Source: Achatina immaculata | Lineage: Eukaryota > Mollusca > Gastropoda > Stylommatophora > Achatinidae | DNA length: 64,000 nt | Assembly: GCA_009760885.1 (NCBI GenBank) | Contig: CM019697.1 | Location: 31,116,710-31,180,709, forward strand | Direction: 5' to 3' | In this document: one piece after another, positions 13,101-28,100 of the stretch | Layout of the letters: the number at the start of each line of letters is the position of its first letter | Position numbering within the stretch: position 1 is the first letter of the stretch | Position numbers and translations under genes: made by a program | Notes under the pieces: generated by a model | The model's database searches: none | Told to the model about the DNA's origin: nothing | The model's input: the letters and a program-made list of their open reading frames with translations, nothing else

Positions 13101-16100
13101 AAATAACAGTAAAGAATCCAGGGTTCAAGAGAGTCATTATAACATTCTTTTTCTCATGTCTAAAGCACTCTAACCACAAGTTTTCAAGGCCATTCGAACC
13201 TACTTTACTCTAAAAGAATTTTATCACTGGGCAGCTCTTTTGCTCAATAGGCAGCTGTTTAACTTCTGAGCTACTCAATCCCCAAATAAGGAATAAAATT
13301 CTAACAGCAATTACCTCATGTACTAAACCAGTGTCTTTCCTGTGTTGTCCATCTAGGGATGTTGTTTGAGCCCTCATCCAGCGCCTGTGCAGGCTGTTGT
13401 AGCTGCTGATGCTACCATTATTTGGGGATGGAAATGATGTTCTTAAGCTACCACTTGCTGTAACTGTTGGGATGTATCACACTATCAATGTTTTAGGCAG
13501 TTAAAACCTACTTCTCTATAAATTTATGTTGGGAGGTAATGGGTTAACTTCATCCAGTGAAATTACTTTTTAGAAGTAATTAAATACCACAGAAAACTAA
13601 ACCACATCTTATCAAAACAACTAAACCACATCTTATCAAAACAATTAAACCACATCTTATCAAAACAACTAAGCCACATCTTATCAAAACAACTAAACCA
13701 CATCTTATCAAAATAACTAAACCACATTTACTATTTTTATAAACAGCTCAACAAATACAAAGTTTATATGTTTAAGTTTAAAAACACATTCTATATATGT
13801 ACGGTATGTTTGAGAACAATAACACATGAAATAACAACTCATAAATGTCTACGCCACCTAAATGTGTTACAATGGTGCAAAGGCCAGGATACTGTAATAC
13901 ATTTAACATTATGAATTGTTATTTTATACTGCTTGAAGTAATCCTTTCTTCTATTGTGGAAGCATGTATATCACTTGTTTCAGTAATATTTTCAAACATA
14001 AGCACTCCACACTTACAGTAAGCCAATCCACTATCATCATCAGTGCTGTAGTCGAGACCTTTGGATGGGACATCTACTGGGATACTTCTTGCTGGAGAAT
14101 AAGTAAATCTGTCTTTATTACAGTAACACAAATGCATATCTGGTTTATGAGTATTCACTGTTCATTTGCACCAATTAGTAATAAGAAATAATATGGATTA
14201 GTGTTATTTGCGAATAATTATATGATGTTTTCTCAAAAAATACAAGAGAATGAACAGGCAAGATGAGGTAATAAAATAAAAAAAAAAGCAACAAATGCAA
14301 TGCAACATTTTGAACTATATGAGCTTTATCGAGGCTACAAGAATAGACAGGGCAACAAATAAGCAGAGAAAATGAATCACTGTACAGAAAACTATTGTCT
14401 ATGCTCGGATGTTAGCCCAAGAGATGCTTGCGATGAAAAATATTTTATACTATTAAATATAAAAAGGTGAAGGTAACCCTGTCATGCCTTAGAGGCACAT
14501 AGGGATATGGTGTTAGTGCCCATATTTTCCTTGACCTGTCAGCACACCAGAGGGTGATATGGTCAGTATCATGCCTGGCTGCCTTTCCTTCCCCAACTCC
14601 TGATGAAGCCGGGTACCCATTTCTACAGCTGGGTAACTGGGGTGCTCCGGCCAGATTCAAACCCCTGACCTTTGCCATGAGAGACCAGTGCACTAACCAC
14701 TTTGCTATTCAGACACCATACTATATAACATCAAGTAGTGAATTTCTCTGTCCCCCAGCATAAGTAACTATAGTAAATGGCTGACAACAAATATTAAAAT
14801 TCAATTAAAGGTCTTAGTCAAATGAGTGGGTCACTTAAAGTTAACACAGCATATGGCTGTGGTTTAAACTGCACACAGATAACATATAACCTGCATATAC
14901 ACAAATATATTCTTATATATTATCTTATATCTTGTCCGTGCCGTTAAACGTCACGTAGGACTCGCACGGTAGTTTGCCAATTTTTTCTGTTTTTGGCAAG
15001 CTTTTCAACCTTATCAAGGGATTTTATGCCTATTAATTTGGCCTCTCTTAACAATGCCTCTTTAGAATTTCACATGGTCGACCTCACATGACCAACATAT
15101 GTCCATCTCCTTTTCCTGATTACCTATGAGACTGGTTGCTGTTCAGTCAGCTGTCTTATCTCTGCATTGTTCTTGAATTTGTTCCACCTGATGCAATATT
15201 TTCCTTAGGTATTTGTTTTCAAAAGAGTCTAATTTATTGTCTATTTCTTTAGTTGTTTTCCAGCTTTCACATGCATAAACAAGGGTGGATATTACATTTG
15301 AATTGAATAGTCTTAACTTGGTTTTTGTGCTTATAACTTTTGAATGCCATATGTTCTCAAGATTCTTGAAGATCAATGCTGCTTTTGCAATTCTAATTCT
15401 AACTTCATTTCTGGTGTCACCATCCTGGTCTATGTAGCTACCAAGGTATGCAAATCGAATGACTTCTTCAACATCTGTCCTTTCTACATGTATTTTACCA
15501 TTGTGATTAATGGAAAGTTTCCTTATTTTTGTTTTATTCACATATATACATATCACAAAAACTAACATCAGACTACATCCAAAGCAGTGTACACTTACAT
15601 ACATCACATCAACTTAAATCTAAAGCTGTGTACATTCACATGAACAACCTCAGATAACATCTAAAGCTCCTAACGCCTGTATTATCATTAAAATGCTGTA
15701 AATAAAATCATGTTCCTCTCTTGTTTTTTTCCTAAGAATTTTGAGTATCTTAGGTATTACTAGTCTGCGATGTTCTGCAGCTTCTTTTAGAACTTCTTAA
15801 ACTGGTTTTCTATTTCCTTGACCATACAAGATGATACTGCATCTTTCTTCAAAAACATACTTGCATTGCTTAAAATTTTTATTTCATCTATTTACTTACT
15901 GCCTGCCTTATGAATAAAGATTAATAACATAGAATTAACAGAGTACTATTTGTATACCTCCAGCAGTTTTAGGGTACAAACAGGAGTAAAGCAGGGATGT
16001 GTACTATCACCAACATTATTTATCTTGGCAGTAAACTGGTTAATGAAGGAGGCAACATCAGACAAACGCAGAGAATTACAATGGACCCTTGACACAGTGC

Positions 16101-19100
16101 TGGAGGACCTTGACTTTGCGGACGACATTTGTCTATTATCAAGCAGTCACAAAGATATGCAAGATAAAATAAACAAGCTAACTCAGAATGCAAACAACAT
16201 AGGACTAAAGATCAATGTAGGAAAGACAAAGTTAATGAAGCAAAATGTGAACAACAGAAATGTACTCAGAGTAGACAGCAAGTTAGTGGAGGAGGTCAAT
16301 GAATTTGTATACCTTGGCAGTAGAGTAGTAGAAAATGGAGACAGCACAGAGGACATCAACAGCAGACTTACTAGAGCAAACCAGGCTTTTGCAATGCTGC
16401 AGACTATATGGAAATAAAAAAAACTAAGCATAAATACGAAAATCAGGATATTTAAGAGTAATGTTCTAAGTGTACCACTCTATGGAAGTGAATGCTGGAA
16501 AATCACCAAAACCATAGAAAACAAGTTGAATTCTTTCCAGACTAAATGTTTACGAAGAATTAGAAAAATATTTTGGCCAAACACCATAAGAAATAACATC
16601 TTATTGGCAGAAATGCAGATGAAGCCACTGACAACAATTATTGAAGAAAGACGCTGGCGATGGTTGGGACATGTGCTCCGAATGACTGACAACTCACTAC
16701 CAAAAATAGCACTAAGATGGACACCACAGGGGAGCAGAAGTAAGGGTAGACCAAAAGAGACATGGAGAAGAACAACAGAAAGGATGTTGAGCAATAGAGG
16801 GCTCACCTGGGCAAGAGCAGAGAAAAAAAGGCAAAGGACATGCATTTGTGGAAAACCCTTGCGGAAGCCACATGTGCCCTGGCCACTTAAGGTTCAGAGA
16901 CAGAGAGAGAGAGATTTGTATACAAACCAAAGAACTGCAGTCACAAAAAGTTACATATCCCTAAACAGAAATTTAGCTATGATATCATCACCTAATAACT
17001 AGTTCGGAGTCTGTTTTAATCAGAATCTGCACTATTTGAATAAAATGTCTATGTGGAAAGGATAATTATCACGCTTTCATTGGAAGTATGTGTGCCTGGT
17101 GTATGGTAGTCTCCCTGCAATTGTGGGCTAAAATCTCTTGGCAGCTGCTGCCACAGTGAAGAACTTGGCTGGGTATCAAAGGATATCAGAGCAATGACCT
17201 CGACACAGTTCATTGTAAAAATTCATCTGATCTGCATGACCTGTTATAGAAGATTTGATCATGTGATTTCCTGCACTATGTAAAGCTATGCTGTGCACTG
17301 CCAAGATAAGGCCAGATCTTAAATACCTAGTTCTGCAAATGAGAGAATGGGACAATTAAGTAATGAATAACTTTATTGAGGAGAAGAAATTATGGCCAAG
17401 ATCTTGTCTTCCAAGTACAAGAGAACTGCTTGGGCATGTTAAACTCTGTACTTCTCCAATGAATGAGAGGTCAACGTCATACTCTGAAAATCAAATGAGA
17501 TATGGATAAAATAAACTTGAAATACGACTATATTGCACTGACTTCAGACATGGTTAACAGATTTTTAAAAAGATGATTATGCAGTAAAATAACATCACAT
17601 ATCTCCTGGTCTCCTCATTCACTGGCATAAGAAAACCAGTTTTTGTTGTTCATTTGATCAGAGATGCCTGAAAGGTGCAGATATCACATCCTAGCTGCAA
17701 ACCACAACAAAAGCCAACCACTGTCATTTTGAGGATAACACAGAAGAAGTTATTCATCTACTCACTAGATGGTATACCTGCTTTATAGGCTCCTCAGAAA
17801 CTTTCTTGTAAATATTTAATGTCTTACCATTTCCTTCCTTTGACTTGGAAACTGGCATACTGAACTCTCCAGAAGAAAAATCTGCTGAAGAGCTAGTCAA
17901 AATATTTGAATCAGATTCCGAATCCCTGAAACAAAATTTTACTTGAATACACAAATGATTGCTGAATTCTTCTAAAACATTCAAAATAACTAATGTCTGC
18001 AGCAGAAATACTTTGTGAAAAATTTCTAAATAAGGTCACCGTGAAAAGGAAAAAAATAATGGAGTAATCCTAAATCTAAAGGCACCTGATTTGGTCTTGA
18101 AAACTGAAAATAATGAAAACAAATGTGTAACCACAACAGATACTGAGAAGACACAAAATATGTCAGTGATAAAAAAAAAAACTATGACTGGCAGATGCAA
18201 TAAATCTTGGAGCCAACACTGGTCACAAGAAGTTGAGATAGGACTTGAGTGCCAGACTGTTGACAAAAGCACTTTCCATTTCTGTAACTCTGTCTGGTTT
18301 TCTCATAAGTTTATAGATAGATTTGACAGCAGACATATTATAAGCACCTCTTCTTCTTCTTCTTCTCTGTATGCTTCTATCACCAAGATCGCCCCGTGCT
18401 GCTACTGAATTTACTCCTGTGATCCTCGAGATAGATCTCATTTAAGATGGAGGCTCAGTGGATCAGGGGCTGTGGCCTATATTCCTGGTGGGTTACTGAA
18501 GCAGAATTGCGTGACACTGTGGTTTTCATTGCACCAGAGAGCTTCAAGTTGGAGTTTCCTCAACGGAACCTCGACATGGTTTGGATATGAAATCCACCAG
18601 GTAAGAGAAGGTTGCCAAATCTAGCTATCCTGGTCATGTCTCCAACTTCAACACTTGGTGGTCGTGGCCACTACCCTTCCCGGCAGTGACCAGAATGTAG
18701 CTCGCAACGAGTGGGTTTCACCCCTGGGTTAAGCCAGTTTAAGCATATTATCCCAGTTCGGGTGTACATAGGATGTGGCTGGCCTCTAGAGCAGAGGTGC
18801 TGTGACATGGATAGTCATCAAGTTTCACCTCTGGGTTATGCCAGTTTAGGCATATTGCCCCAGTTTGGGTGTATACAGGACATGGCCAGCCTCTAGAGCA
18901 GAGGTGCCGAGATATGGGTAGCCTTCATTGTGAGACCACTGGCCATACCGATTAAACTTTCCTTATTGCATCACCATGCGGCAACCCTAATCATATCTTT
19001 GTTCATTGGCCAGGAGGAGTTTTACCCCACACATGGCAGCTGAAGAATCTCGCCATCCGGCAGTTATAAGTATCAATTTATTTTCCTGATTCAGAAGCAG

Positions 19101-22100
19101 ACTTATTACTGAGTCTCTGCATCTATCCATTATCACTCTGTTACATTTTCTTTAGTTGAATTACATCAACAGGTGAGAGGTGAAGAAGCAGAATTATTAT
19201 TGAGACTCTGCATCTATCCATTATCACTCTGTTACATTTTCTTTAGTTGAATTACATCAACAGGTGAGAGGTGAAGAAGCAGCAATAAAGATGAATGACA
19301 ATGTGGTCAATGGTCAGTGACCCATAGCTAATTACTTGCATCAGATTGGTGAACCACAGTTGACAAAGACTCTATTCTACCTTCTCACTGCTGCCCTGAA
19401 AACAGTTAGCAGTCTGGCCAAGTGAACAGGGACAGCAATGGGGCAGATAAGCTGGTCCAAAAGAAAACAACTGAAGTCAGATGTGTCAAGCCAAAAGGGC
19501 AGATAACAGTGACACAACAAAACCAATGTCCTTGTTAAAAGAAGAAGAAGAAGAAGAAGCAAAGTGCAAACAAAGTAATAAGTTTCATACTCAGTTAAGT
19601 TGTAAAAATACTGTGCAGATTCATAAATATGAATAATTAGTGTATAAGTATATAAAATTAAGTATATACACGAAGCCACTCCAGTAAACTTGTGATAACA
19701 AAATTTATAAACTATGAAAAAAGTATGAACAGCTTTATTACTTAACGAGCACACAGTTGTATGTTTCGGTGTGAACCTTAATCATACAAAAACACACAGG
19801 ACAAAGAAACTGGGAGAGAAGATAAAATATAAACTGACATGAACGCTATGTAAAAAATAGGAATGGAAAAAATAGAATAAAATAAAATGAATGGAGCAAT
19901 TAGATGTGACTTGTAAGAGGCTGTGTTCAGAAGTGAGTATGGTGGAGTGTAGAGAATGCTTAAATGGAGACTTGTAATGTATGACAGGTGGGTCTTAAAT
20001 AAGGATGGGGGAAAAGGGGGGGGGAAACTGTGGAAAAGAGAGACAGTGAGTGCAATGAAAGTACTTTCTACTGATGCTTCAGTGAACTTCAGACAAGAAG
20101 GTACCAAAGGGAGAAGTATTTTAAAGAAGCCATACAGCAGTAGTGTGTGTAAGTACTAGGTGTTATTTTTGATACAGCATCAGACTTCATGTAGTTTCTA
20201 GTGATGGAAAAAAAGATTTTACTGAACTGTTGTTCAACTAGTCCCACTGAGTCACTTGCCTACTGCAGTCAAAGCCTAGTTGAAGATACACTGTGTGATA
20301 GCTGCTCTATAGATTAATATGGATGTATATTGTAATATATACTGCTACTGCTATAGATGAGTTTCTATTTTTTTAAAAATCAGATACACATGATATTCAT
20401 GTCAACAAAGTCATATGACAAGCAACAGCAATAAAAACATAAGCTATGTATTGCAAACTATGTCAAGGCCATGAGACAGTATGTGACCCCCAGGTCACAG
20501 TTGTATAAACACTTGCATTAAAAAAATATGCATATGGGAAGCACACATCCCAAAGCACTATATAATGCAGGTAATATATTTAATGAAGCTTCTGAAAGCT
20601 CACAATATGTAATATCCACAAAACTGAAGCGATAGATAAACACCTGTGACAAGCTAATAAACAAATACAACTCAGATTTCTAGCCCTAAGTTGCACACAT
20701 ACATTATCTCTCTCCTGTCCCCTTTAGTGTCCGAGACACATTGGGCTGTAGGTAGTAAGAGGCTTCCACTTTACATATACATACAAATAAAGTGAGTGAA
20801 AAAAAGAAGCGTGTGATCCTTATTTGATGCAATGCAAGTTGTGTGAAGATAGTGGTGATCCGATGGAAAAATTGAAACAAAAACCCATAGAAGTTTCAGC
20901 TGGTAACCATATTTTCCAGATTAGATCTATTTTATCCAGGCAGGTAGGGCTAAAGAAAGAAATGACTGCTACAACAAAGTAAAAAAAAAAGTGTTTTGTA
21001 ATGAAGGAAAAACCATTTTGTGTCTGGGCAGAATAAATAAAAACAGATTATCCTCATTTCTCCTTTATGATTTTCAAAGGTTTATAACACTCTTTTAGCT
21101 TCTTTTAGAATTGCTCTAATTGTTCATTTTGGCTTCTAGAAAAGGTCTGACTTGGGTAGGACTTTTGGTTATGCAATTACTTACACAGCGCTGTCTCTAC
21201 TGGGCTTCTCTGGAATAAAAACTTCTGAGATCATCAGCTGTGGTGGTGATCTGAAAGTTCATATTCAGAACAACAAAAACTAACTGATCAAACTGAGATT
21301 CAATAAAATTATAAGACCAGGCAATCAAAATGATAAAAGTTTAATAAAAGGAATGAGATGCAGTATAAAAAAAGGAACAGAAAGACATTGCATGACACAT
21401 ATCATGTAATTGTGAGAAGAAAAGTTCAATAACTGTAAATGTACACTGATTTAATGTAAATGTAAGATTATGATGAATGGACCATTATATATTTACTTAT
21501 AATGCTCAAATGTCAACTTTCAATTTTAAGAAAACTGCGTACACTGACATGGACTGTTCATTAATCAGATAAAGCTGTACCAAAAAATTTTTCTTTTCGA
21601 AATCTCCTTTGTAGTTAAAAAAAAAAAAATCTCAAAAAGTATATTTGTCTGTTTCAATAGTTAAACTCTTACTCTGAAACAACAGCGGTAAGGTCTGTTA
21701 CGTTTTGCACACATCTGTGAATCAACACTCAGGGTGATGTTTAGGCAAACTCAATAAAATGAAAAGTAGCACATTACTTCAGAACAACCTGTATTTAATC
21801 AGCAGGTTCACACTTCAGTAGCTGTTGGAACAGAAGGTGGAGAACATATGGGAATGCCCAGAGTGTGGGGCTTGCCAGGCTCTGATTACAGCTCCAGTTC
21901 CCTCCAGTTTCTTTTACAGCTCCAGTTCCCTCCAGTTTCTTTCTACCGAAAGTTCTCGCTGAAACTTATTTTGATAGAGCATGGGAAATTAATCAGGACT
22001 AAAAGAATTAACGTTCTGAAGAGCCACAAAATGAGTTCAGTCATGGATCCTGCTGGATAATACAGATTCATAAACAAGACAAAGGATCATTTCTAAGTGT

Positions 22101-25100
22101 GATCTCTCAGCAGAGACTAATAAAATGTCTTAGATCTGAAACTGAACAGAATAAAACCCTCAAAATGACCACCAATGTGCCTCATCAAGCCACAAATGAT
22201 TTTACAAGAATGATGTCAGACACTATTCAGCACATTTAGCACAAGCAAGCTATTTATCTGCACACAGTGAAACAACCATTGATCATTTTATCACAAAATT
22301 ACACCACACATCACCATGAAGTTAAACATTTCTACTTACTGTAACTGATGACTGATTTTTGGTGTAATTTCTAATCTGTGTGCTCACCTTATTAAATGAA
22401 CTTTGACATTTAAACCTTTGAATGCCATGGCTGCTGTGCCAAACATCATCTCCTCGATTACTTTCACATCAGATCCAAGTTTTTGAAACTGAAAATACAT
22501 ATTAACAAACATAAAAATGAAAAATAAACTGGTCAGAAAAGTAGTATAAACAACTGCAGCACTTAATAATTTTTCTTCTGCAACATGACTCCACCTATGA
22601 AAATTTAGTAAAAAAATTAAAACAATGAAAAATACAGTCTGATCACTACAGAATTTACAAATTAAATTCTGTTTTATATCCTTCAAGAGTTATCTATTTT
22701 TTTTTCAGGTACCAAATATCAAAGCTTCTATTGCCAAATTTATGATACTCTAAACACAAGCATGTTATTCATTTCTTGTGTTATTTCTGATATAACAGTG
22801 ATGATGCTCTGTGAGTCAGATGTAGTTCCATCTTGAAACTACACTTTATGTAATCTTAATGACCAGAGAAAAAAAAGTGTTATTTACAGCAAAAATCTGT
22901 CTATGAAATAAAGAAACATGCAACCTACCTAAGACTTTGTCTGGAAATCCGAAGTAATGCCATAGACCATAATAAATTATCCTCCTTTACGTATTTTAAA
23001 TTATTGTTCACTCCGTGGGGTAGTATCAAAATTATTGGTTCCTCCTTAGAGTACCACTGTTCCTCTCCTTGGTGTACTATATTTATATACTGTTACCACT
23101 TGTATACTCTCTGATCTACTGTTTCTTTGTTGGAGTACTACCTGAACTACTGTTTCCACTTGTATACTGTTTGATCTACTGTTTCTACCCTGATGTACTG
23201 CTAATCTATTCCTACTCTGCGCTGCCTGATCCACTATTCCCATTTTGATGTACCACATAACTGTATCTATTGTTCTGCCTTAGTGTCCTGCCTTATTCAC
23301 TGTTTCCAGCCTTTGTGTACATTATCTCCAGCTCCCTCCATGATGCAACCAGTCTAATCTACATATGACTACATTCTAAGACTTTATAAAACTTTCTCAT
23401 CATCATTATTATCATTATAACTCTTTCTATATCTATGTTCTACTCTTTAAGATCTCATGTTTGTAAAGAGGGTCTGTACTTACTACGTGCCAGACTGGAC
23501 TTGAGAAAGAAATCTACTTACATGATACTTTGGTGTTTGTCTGTGTTGAGGCACAGAGTTACCTGAGTTGATCTGGACAAGTGCAAATATAGGTCTTGGT
23601 GCCGTTCTGGTGCCATTCTGTTAAGTAAATTAAAAATAGGCATTTTCAATGTTCTGTCTTGTCTTATCTCCCTGTAACTGCGAGCTGGTGTTTTTTGCAG
23701 CCGATGCTGTGGAGGTGTTGGGATACAGCATCGTATCAGTGTGGGAGCAGGATATGGCAGCTATTTTTTCAGTCCCGGAGTACAGCTAAAATGCAGGGGG
23801 TGTGCAATGTTTCTTTAGCAGACTCCACCACCATGGGGACTATGGCGATCTCTGCCCCGTTAGTCAGGCTAGGCCTGTTACTAGGGGTACCAACGGAGAG
23901 GTGGGACAGGGTCTTGGTCAGCTATGGTTCATTAATCCTGATGCTAGCATATCAGCTGTGGGTCGCTGATTGCCTAATTAGACAGCATCTTCACCCCTAT
24001 GTCTGCTCAGTACAAAACTTAAGATAAAAAATATAATCTATACACAACAATGGATAATAAATGGTTCAAAAGATAAAGTAAAGTAAAGGTAATCCTGTTA
24101 TGCCTTAGAGGCACATAGGGATATGGTGTTAGTGCCCATATTTTCCTTGACCTGTCAGCATACTAGAGGGTGATATGGTCAGCATCACTCCTGGCCACCT
24201 TTCCTTCCCTAACTCCAGAAGAAGCCGGGTACCCATTTCTACAGCTGGATAACTGGGGTGCCCCGGCTGGATTTGAACCCCTGACCTTCGCCATGAGAGA
24301 CCAGTGCACTAACCACTTCGCCACTCAGACACCCAATAAATGGTACAAGTGACTGTTTAAAAAAATAAAGAAATAAACACGTCATAATGGAAGTTACAAA
24401 ACTGTTAATAATTTCATAAACAAATATAATTAAAATATTAAAAAGTAACAATTTCCTCATCATATCTCTCTTCAGCAATCCAAGCCTTCATGGTTCACTG
24501 TTGCAGCTATAATCTATCTCTATTTATCTCTGTTCATGGTTTTCTCTCATCAGCTCTTTACTCTGAATTTATACAATAGGTCTTTAGGTCTTTTTCTTGG
24601 TTGTCTTTCCATTTTTACTTTGGTATACTCTTGGTAACCAAACTGAATTCTTTCCAGACTAAATGTTTACAAAGAATTAGAAAAATATTTTGGCCAAACA
24701 CCATAAGAAATAACATCTTGTTGGCAGAAATGCAGATGAAGCCACTGACAGCAATTATTGAGGAAAGACGCTGGCGATGGTTGGGACATGTGCTCCGAAT
24801 GACTGACAACTCACTACAAAAAACAGCACTAAGATGAACACCACAGGGGAACAGAAGTAAGGGTAGACCAAAAGAGACATGGAGAAGAACAAAAGAGAGG
24901 ATATTGAGCAATAGAGGGCTCACCTAGCCAAGAGCGGAATAAAAGGCAAAAGACAAGCATTTGTGGAAAACCCTTGTGGAAGCCCCATGTGCCCTGGGTC
25001 TAAAGGTTTAGATAGAGAGAAATACTCTTGGTCTTTTCCTATCTACTGTGTACATCTGAGTCTGGGCTGACAAGTCTCTTGCGTTCTTTCTATATGCCCA

Positions 25101-28100
25101 GTCATCAAAGTCCAGAAGACTAATGAGCATCATCATTATTATCCCTATAAATCTTCATTATGACAAGATGTGTATGACAGAGACTAAAACACTCAGGCTA
25201 GAGCATCTGTTTCAAAGTCCTTTTTTTTTGTTTTTGGTTTTGTCTTCTTCCTCATATACCTTTCAGTGTTGAGGGGGCAAATAGATGTCTTGACTGGGGT
25301 CTGCAACTTGCTTCATATAATGGGATATTTAATGTTTCTGTAACTTTTTTCTCTCCACCTCTTGCATGGGTGGCCTCTTCCTCTGTTATCTACAATTCTT
25401 AGTGGGAATGTTTTCTGCGGAATATTGTCTGGCGGTAGTTGTGTACATGGCCAACCATTTGCCCTTTGGTATCACTTCTTATTTGGTCTCTACTTGTTAC
25501 ATTTATTATTCCCCTTAAATATCTCATCTCTGTCATGGTGATTTTCCTTTTGTTTTCAGCTGTTAACTCCATGTTTGACGTTGATAGCATAGAGTTGGGA
25601 GAAAATCCTGAGCTGTATAGCAAAAGTCTATCTGTGAAATAAAGAAATGTAATGGTTTTGTTGCAAACCCCACCACCGTCAATTGTGATGTATTTATTTT
25701 TCATTGTTTTTCACTTACCTGATTTGCTTTATTGTGTCAGTTCTCAATTCCAGCTTTGATTTTGGCAAGAGGATGACTTCAATTTCATTTTTCTTGCTTT
25801 ATTTCACCTCACTGCCCTGTTCATCAAATGCTTTTGGATCTGCCCCACTTTTTCTTTTTACTTCAGAAGGGTCAAATCCAGCATCCGATGTGTCTGTTGA
25901 CCACTATTTATGCTCAGCATATGACCAAACCAGCTCCATGACCATTGTTAAGACAATGAGAACATATCTTCTATAAACCACTACAATAAATTAGTCACAG
26001 AAATCATATATGTCACAAACCACAAAAATAAGTTAGTCACAGAGATATCTGAAATAAATATGAACAGTAAAACAGCCATGCTCACTTTGTCAGTTTCCTC
26101 TACAAGTTTGATGGCATTGGAATCAAAGTAAGGAATTCTACCCTTCTCTGAATCTGCACAAATAACCAATCTAATTCTGGATTTATCCAGCTTCGGTGTG
26201 ACATTTTTCCTGCAAAGGCAATGTAAATATTACATTAAAAAGATTAAAATCTTCTGATCATTTTGGTTAAAGTCAGAAATGAAATGAAGAAGAAGAAAAT
26301 GAGGAGAAGAAGAAGGAAATGAGAAGAAGAAAATGAGGAGAAGAAGAAGGAAATGAGGAGACGAAGAAGAAAATGAGGAGAAGAAGAAGGAAATGAGCAG
26401 AAGAAAATGAGGAGAAGAAGAAGGAAATGAGAAGAAGAAGAAAATGAGGAGAAGAAGAAGGAAATGAGAAGAAGATAATGAGGAGAAGAAGAAAATGAGA
26501 AGAAGAAGAAGAAGAAAATGGAAATGAGGAGAAAAAAGAAGAAAAAAAGAAGAAGGAAATGAGAAGAAGAAAATGAGGAGAAGAAGAAGGAAATGAGAAG
26601 AAGAAGAAGAAAATGAGGAGAAAAAGACGAAAATGAGAAGAAGTTGGAAATAAGAAGAAAATGAGGAGAAGAAGAAGAAAATGAGAAGAAGCAGAAAAGG
26701 AAATGAGAAGAAGAAGGAAATGAGGAGAAGAAGAGGAAAATGAGGAGAAGAAGAAGGAAATGAGAAGAAGAAAATGAGAAGGAAATGAGAAGAAGAACAT
26801 GAGGAGAAGAAGAAGGAAATAAGAAGAAGAAAATGAGGAGAAGAAGAAGGAAATAAGAAGAAGAAAATGTGAAGAAGAAGAAGGAAATGAGAAGAAGAAG
26901 AAGAAAATAAGGAGAAGAAGACGAAAATGAGAAGAAGAAGGAAATGAGAAGGAAATGAGGAGAAGAAGAAGAAAATGAGAAGAAGAAGAAGAAGGAAATG
27001 AGAAGAAGGAAATGAGGAGAAGAGGAGGAAAATGAGAAGAATAAGAAAATGAGGAGAAGAAGAAGAAAATGAGGAGAAGAAGAAGGAAATGAGAAGAAGA
27101 AAATGAGAAAAAGAAGGAAATGAGAAGAAGAAAATGGGAAGAAGAAGGAAATGAGAAGAAGAAAATGAGGAGAAGAAGAAGGAAATGAGAAGAAGAAAAT
27201 GAGGAGAAGAAGAAGGAAATGAGAAGAAGAAAATGAGGAGAAGAAGAAGGAAAGGAGAAGAAGAAGGAAATGAGAAGAAGGAAATGAGGAGAAGAAGAAG
27301 GAAATGAGAAGAAGAAGAAGAGGAGAAGAAGAAGGAAATGAGAAGAAGAAGAAGAAGAAGAAAATGAGAAGAAGAAAATAAGGAGAAGAAGGAAATGAGA
27401 AGAAGAAAATAAGGAGAAGAAGAAGAAAATGAGAAGAAGAAGGAAATGAGGAGAAGAAGAAAGAAATAAGAAGAAGAAAAAAATGAGGAGAAGAAGAAGG
27501 AAATGAGAAGAAGAAAATGAGGAGAAGAAGAGAAGAAGAAGAAGAAAATGAGGAGAAGAAGAAGGAAATAAGAAGAAGAAGAAGATGAGGAGAAGAAGAA
27601 GGAAATGAGAAGAAGAAAATGAGGAGCAGAAGAAGGAAATGAGAAGAAGAAAATGAGGAGAAGAAGAAGGAAATAAGAAGAAGAAAAAAATGAGGAGAAG
27701 AAGAAGGAAATGAGAAGAAGAAGAAAATGAGGAGCAAAAGAAGAAGAAAATGAGAAGAAGAAGAAGAAAATGAGAAGAAGAAAACGAGGAGAAGAAGAAG
27801 AAAATGAGAAGAAGAAGAAGAAAATGAGGAGAAGAAGAAGAAAATGAGAAAAAGAAGGAGGAGGAGGAGGAAGAACAGCAGTAAAAGTAAGAGGAGGAGA
27901 AGAAGGAAGAGACAAAACCAGGTAAGAATGACAAAATCTTAAGTGGTGAATACATATGGCCTCTGACGATCAAAATTAAGACACAAGCTTAGAATGCAGT
28001 GTTCTTGAAGATTAGCTACTTGTCAGGTAAGAGAAAGAACTAAGTATTCTGTTCTTGAAGATTAGCTACTTGTCAGCTAAGAGAAAGAACTAAGTATTCT

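Noticed and set aside
14540..14715. Functional tRNA gene inside SINE-1
   Set aside because: A and B boxes are present but the acceptor stem and anticodon arm are not convincing, and the unit is repeated with the same body at other places.
17055..17175. Minus-strand stretch [20 protein letters not shown] as the missing FNIP exon
   Set aside because: No resemblance to FNIP, wrong phase options, and it reads like repeat-derived sequence.
23659..24027. 122-codon plus-strand frame as a gene
   Set aside because: Composition is Trp/Cys/Leu rich and unlike a coding exon, with no splice or family support; likely an unrecognised repeat.
26230..27973. Three overlapping open frames of 497-566 codons rich in Ser, Phe and Leu on the minus strand
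   Set aside because: They are by-products of a CT-rich minisatellite that lacks stop codons in every frame; no domain, no unique sequence.
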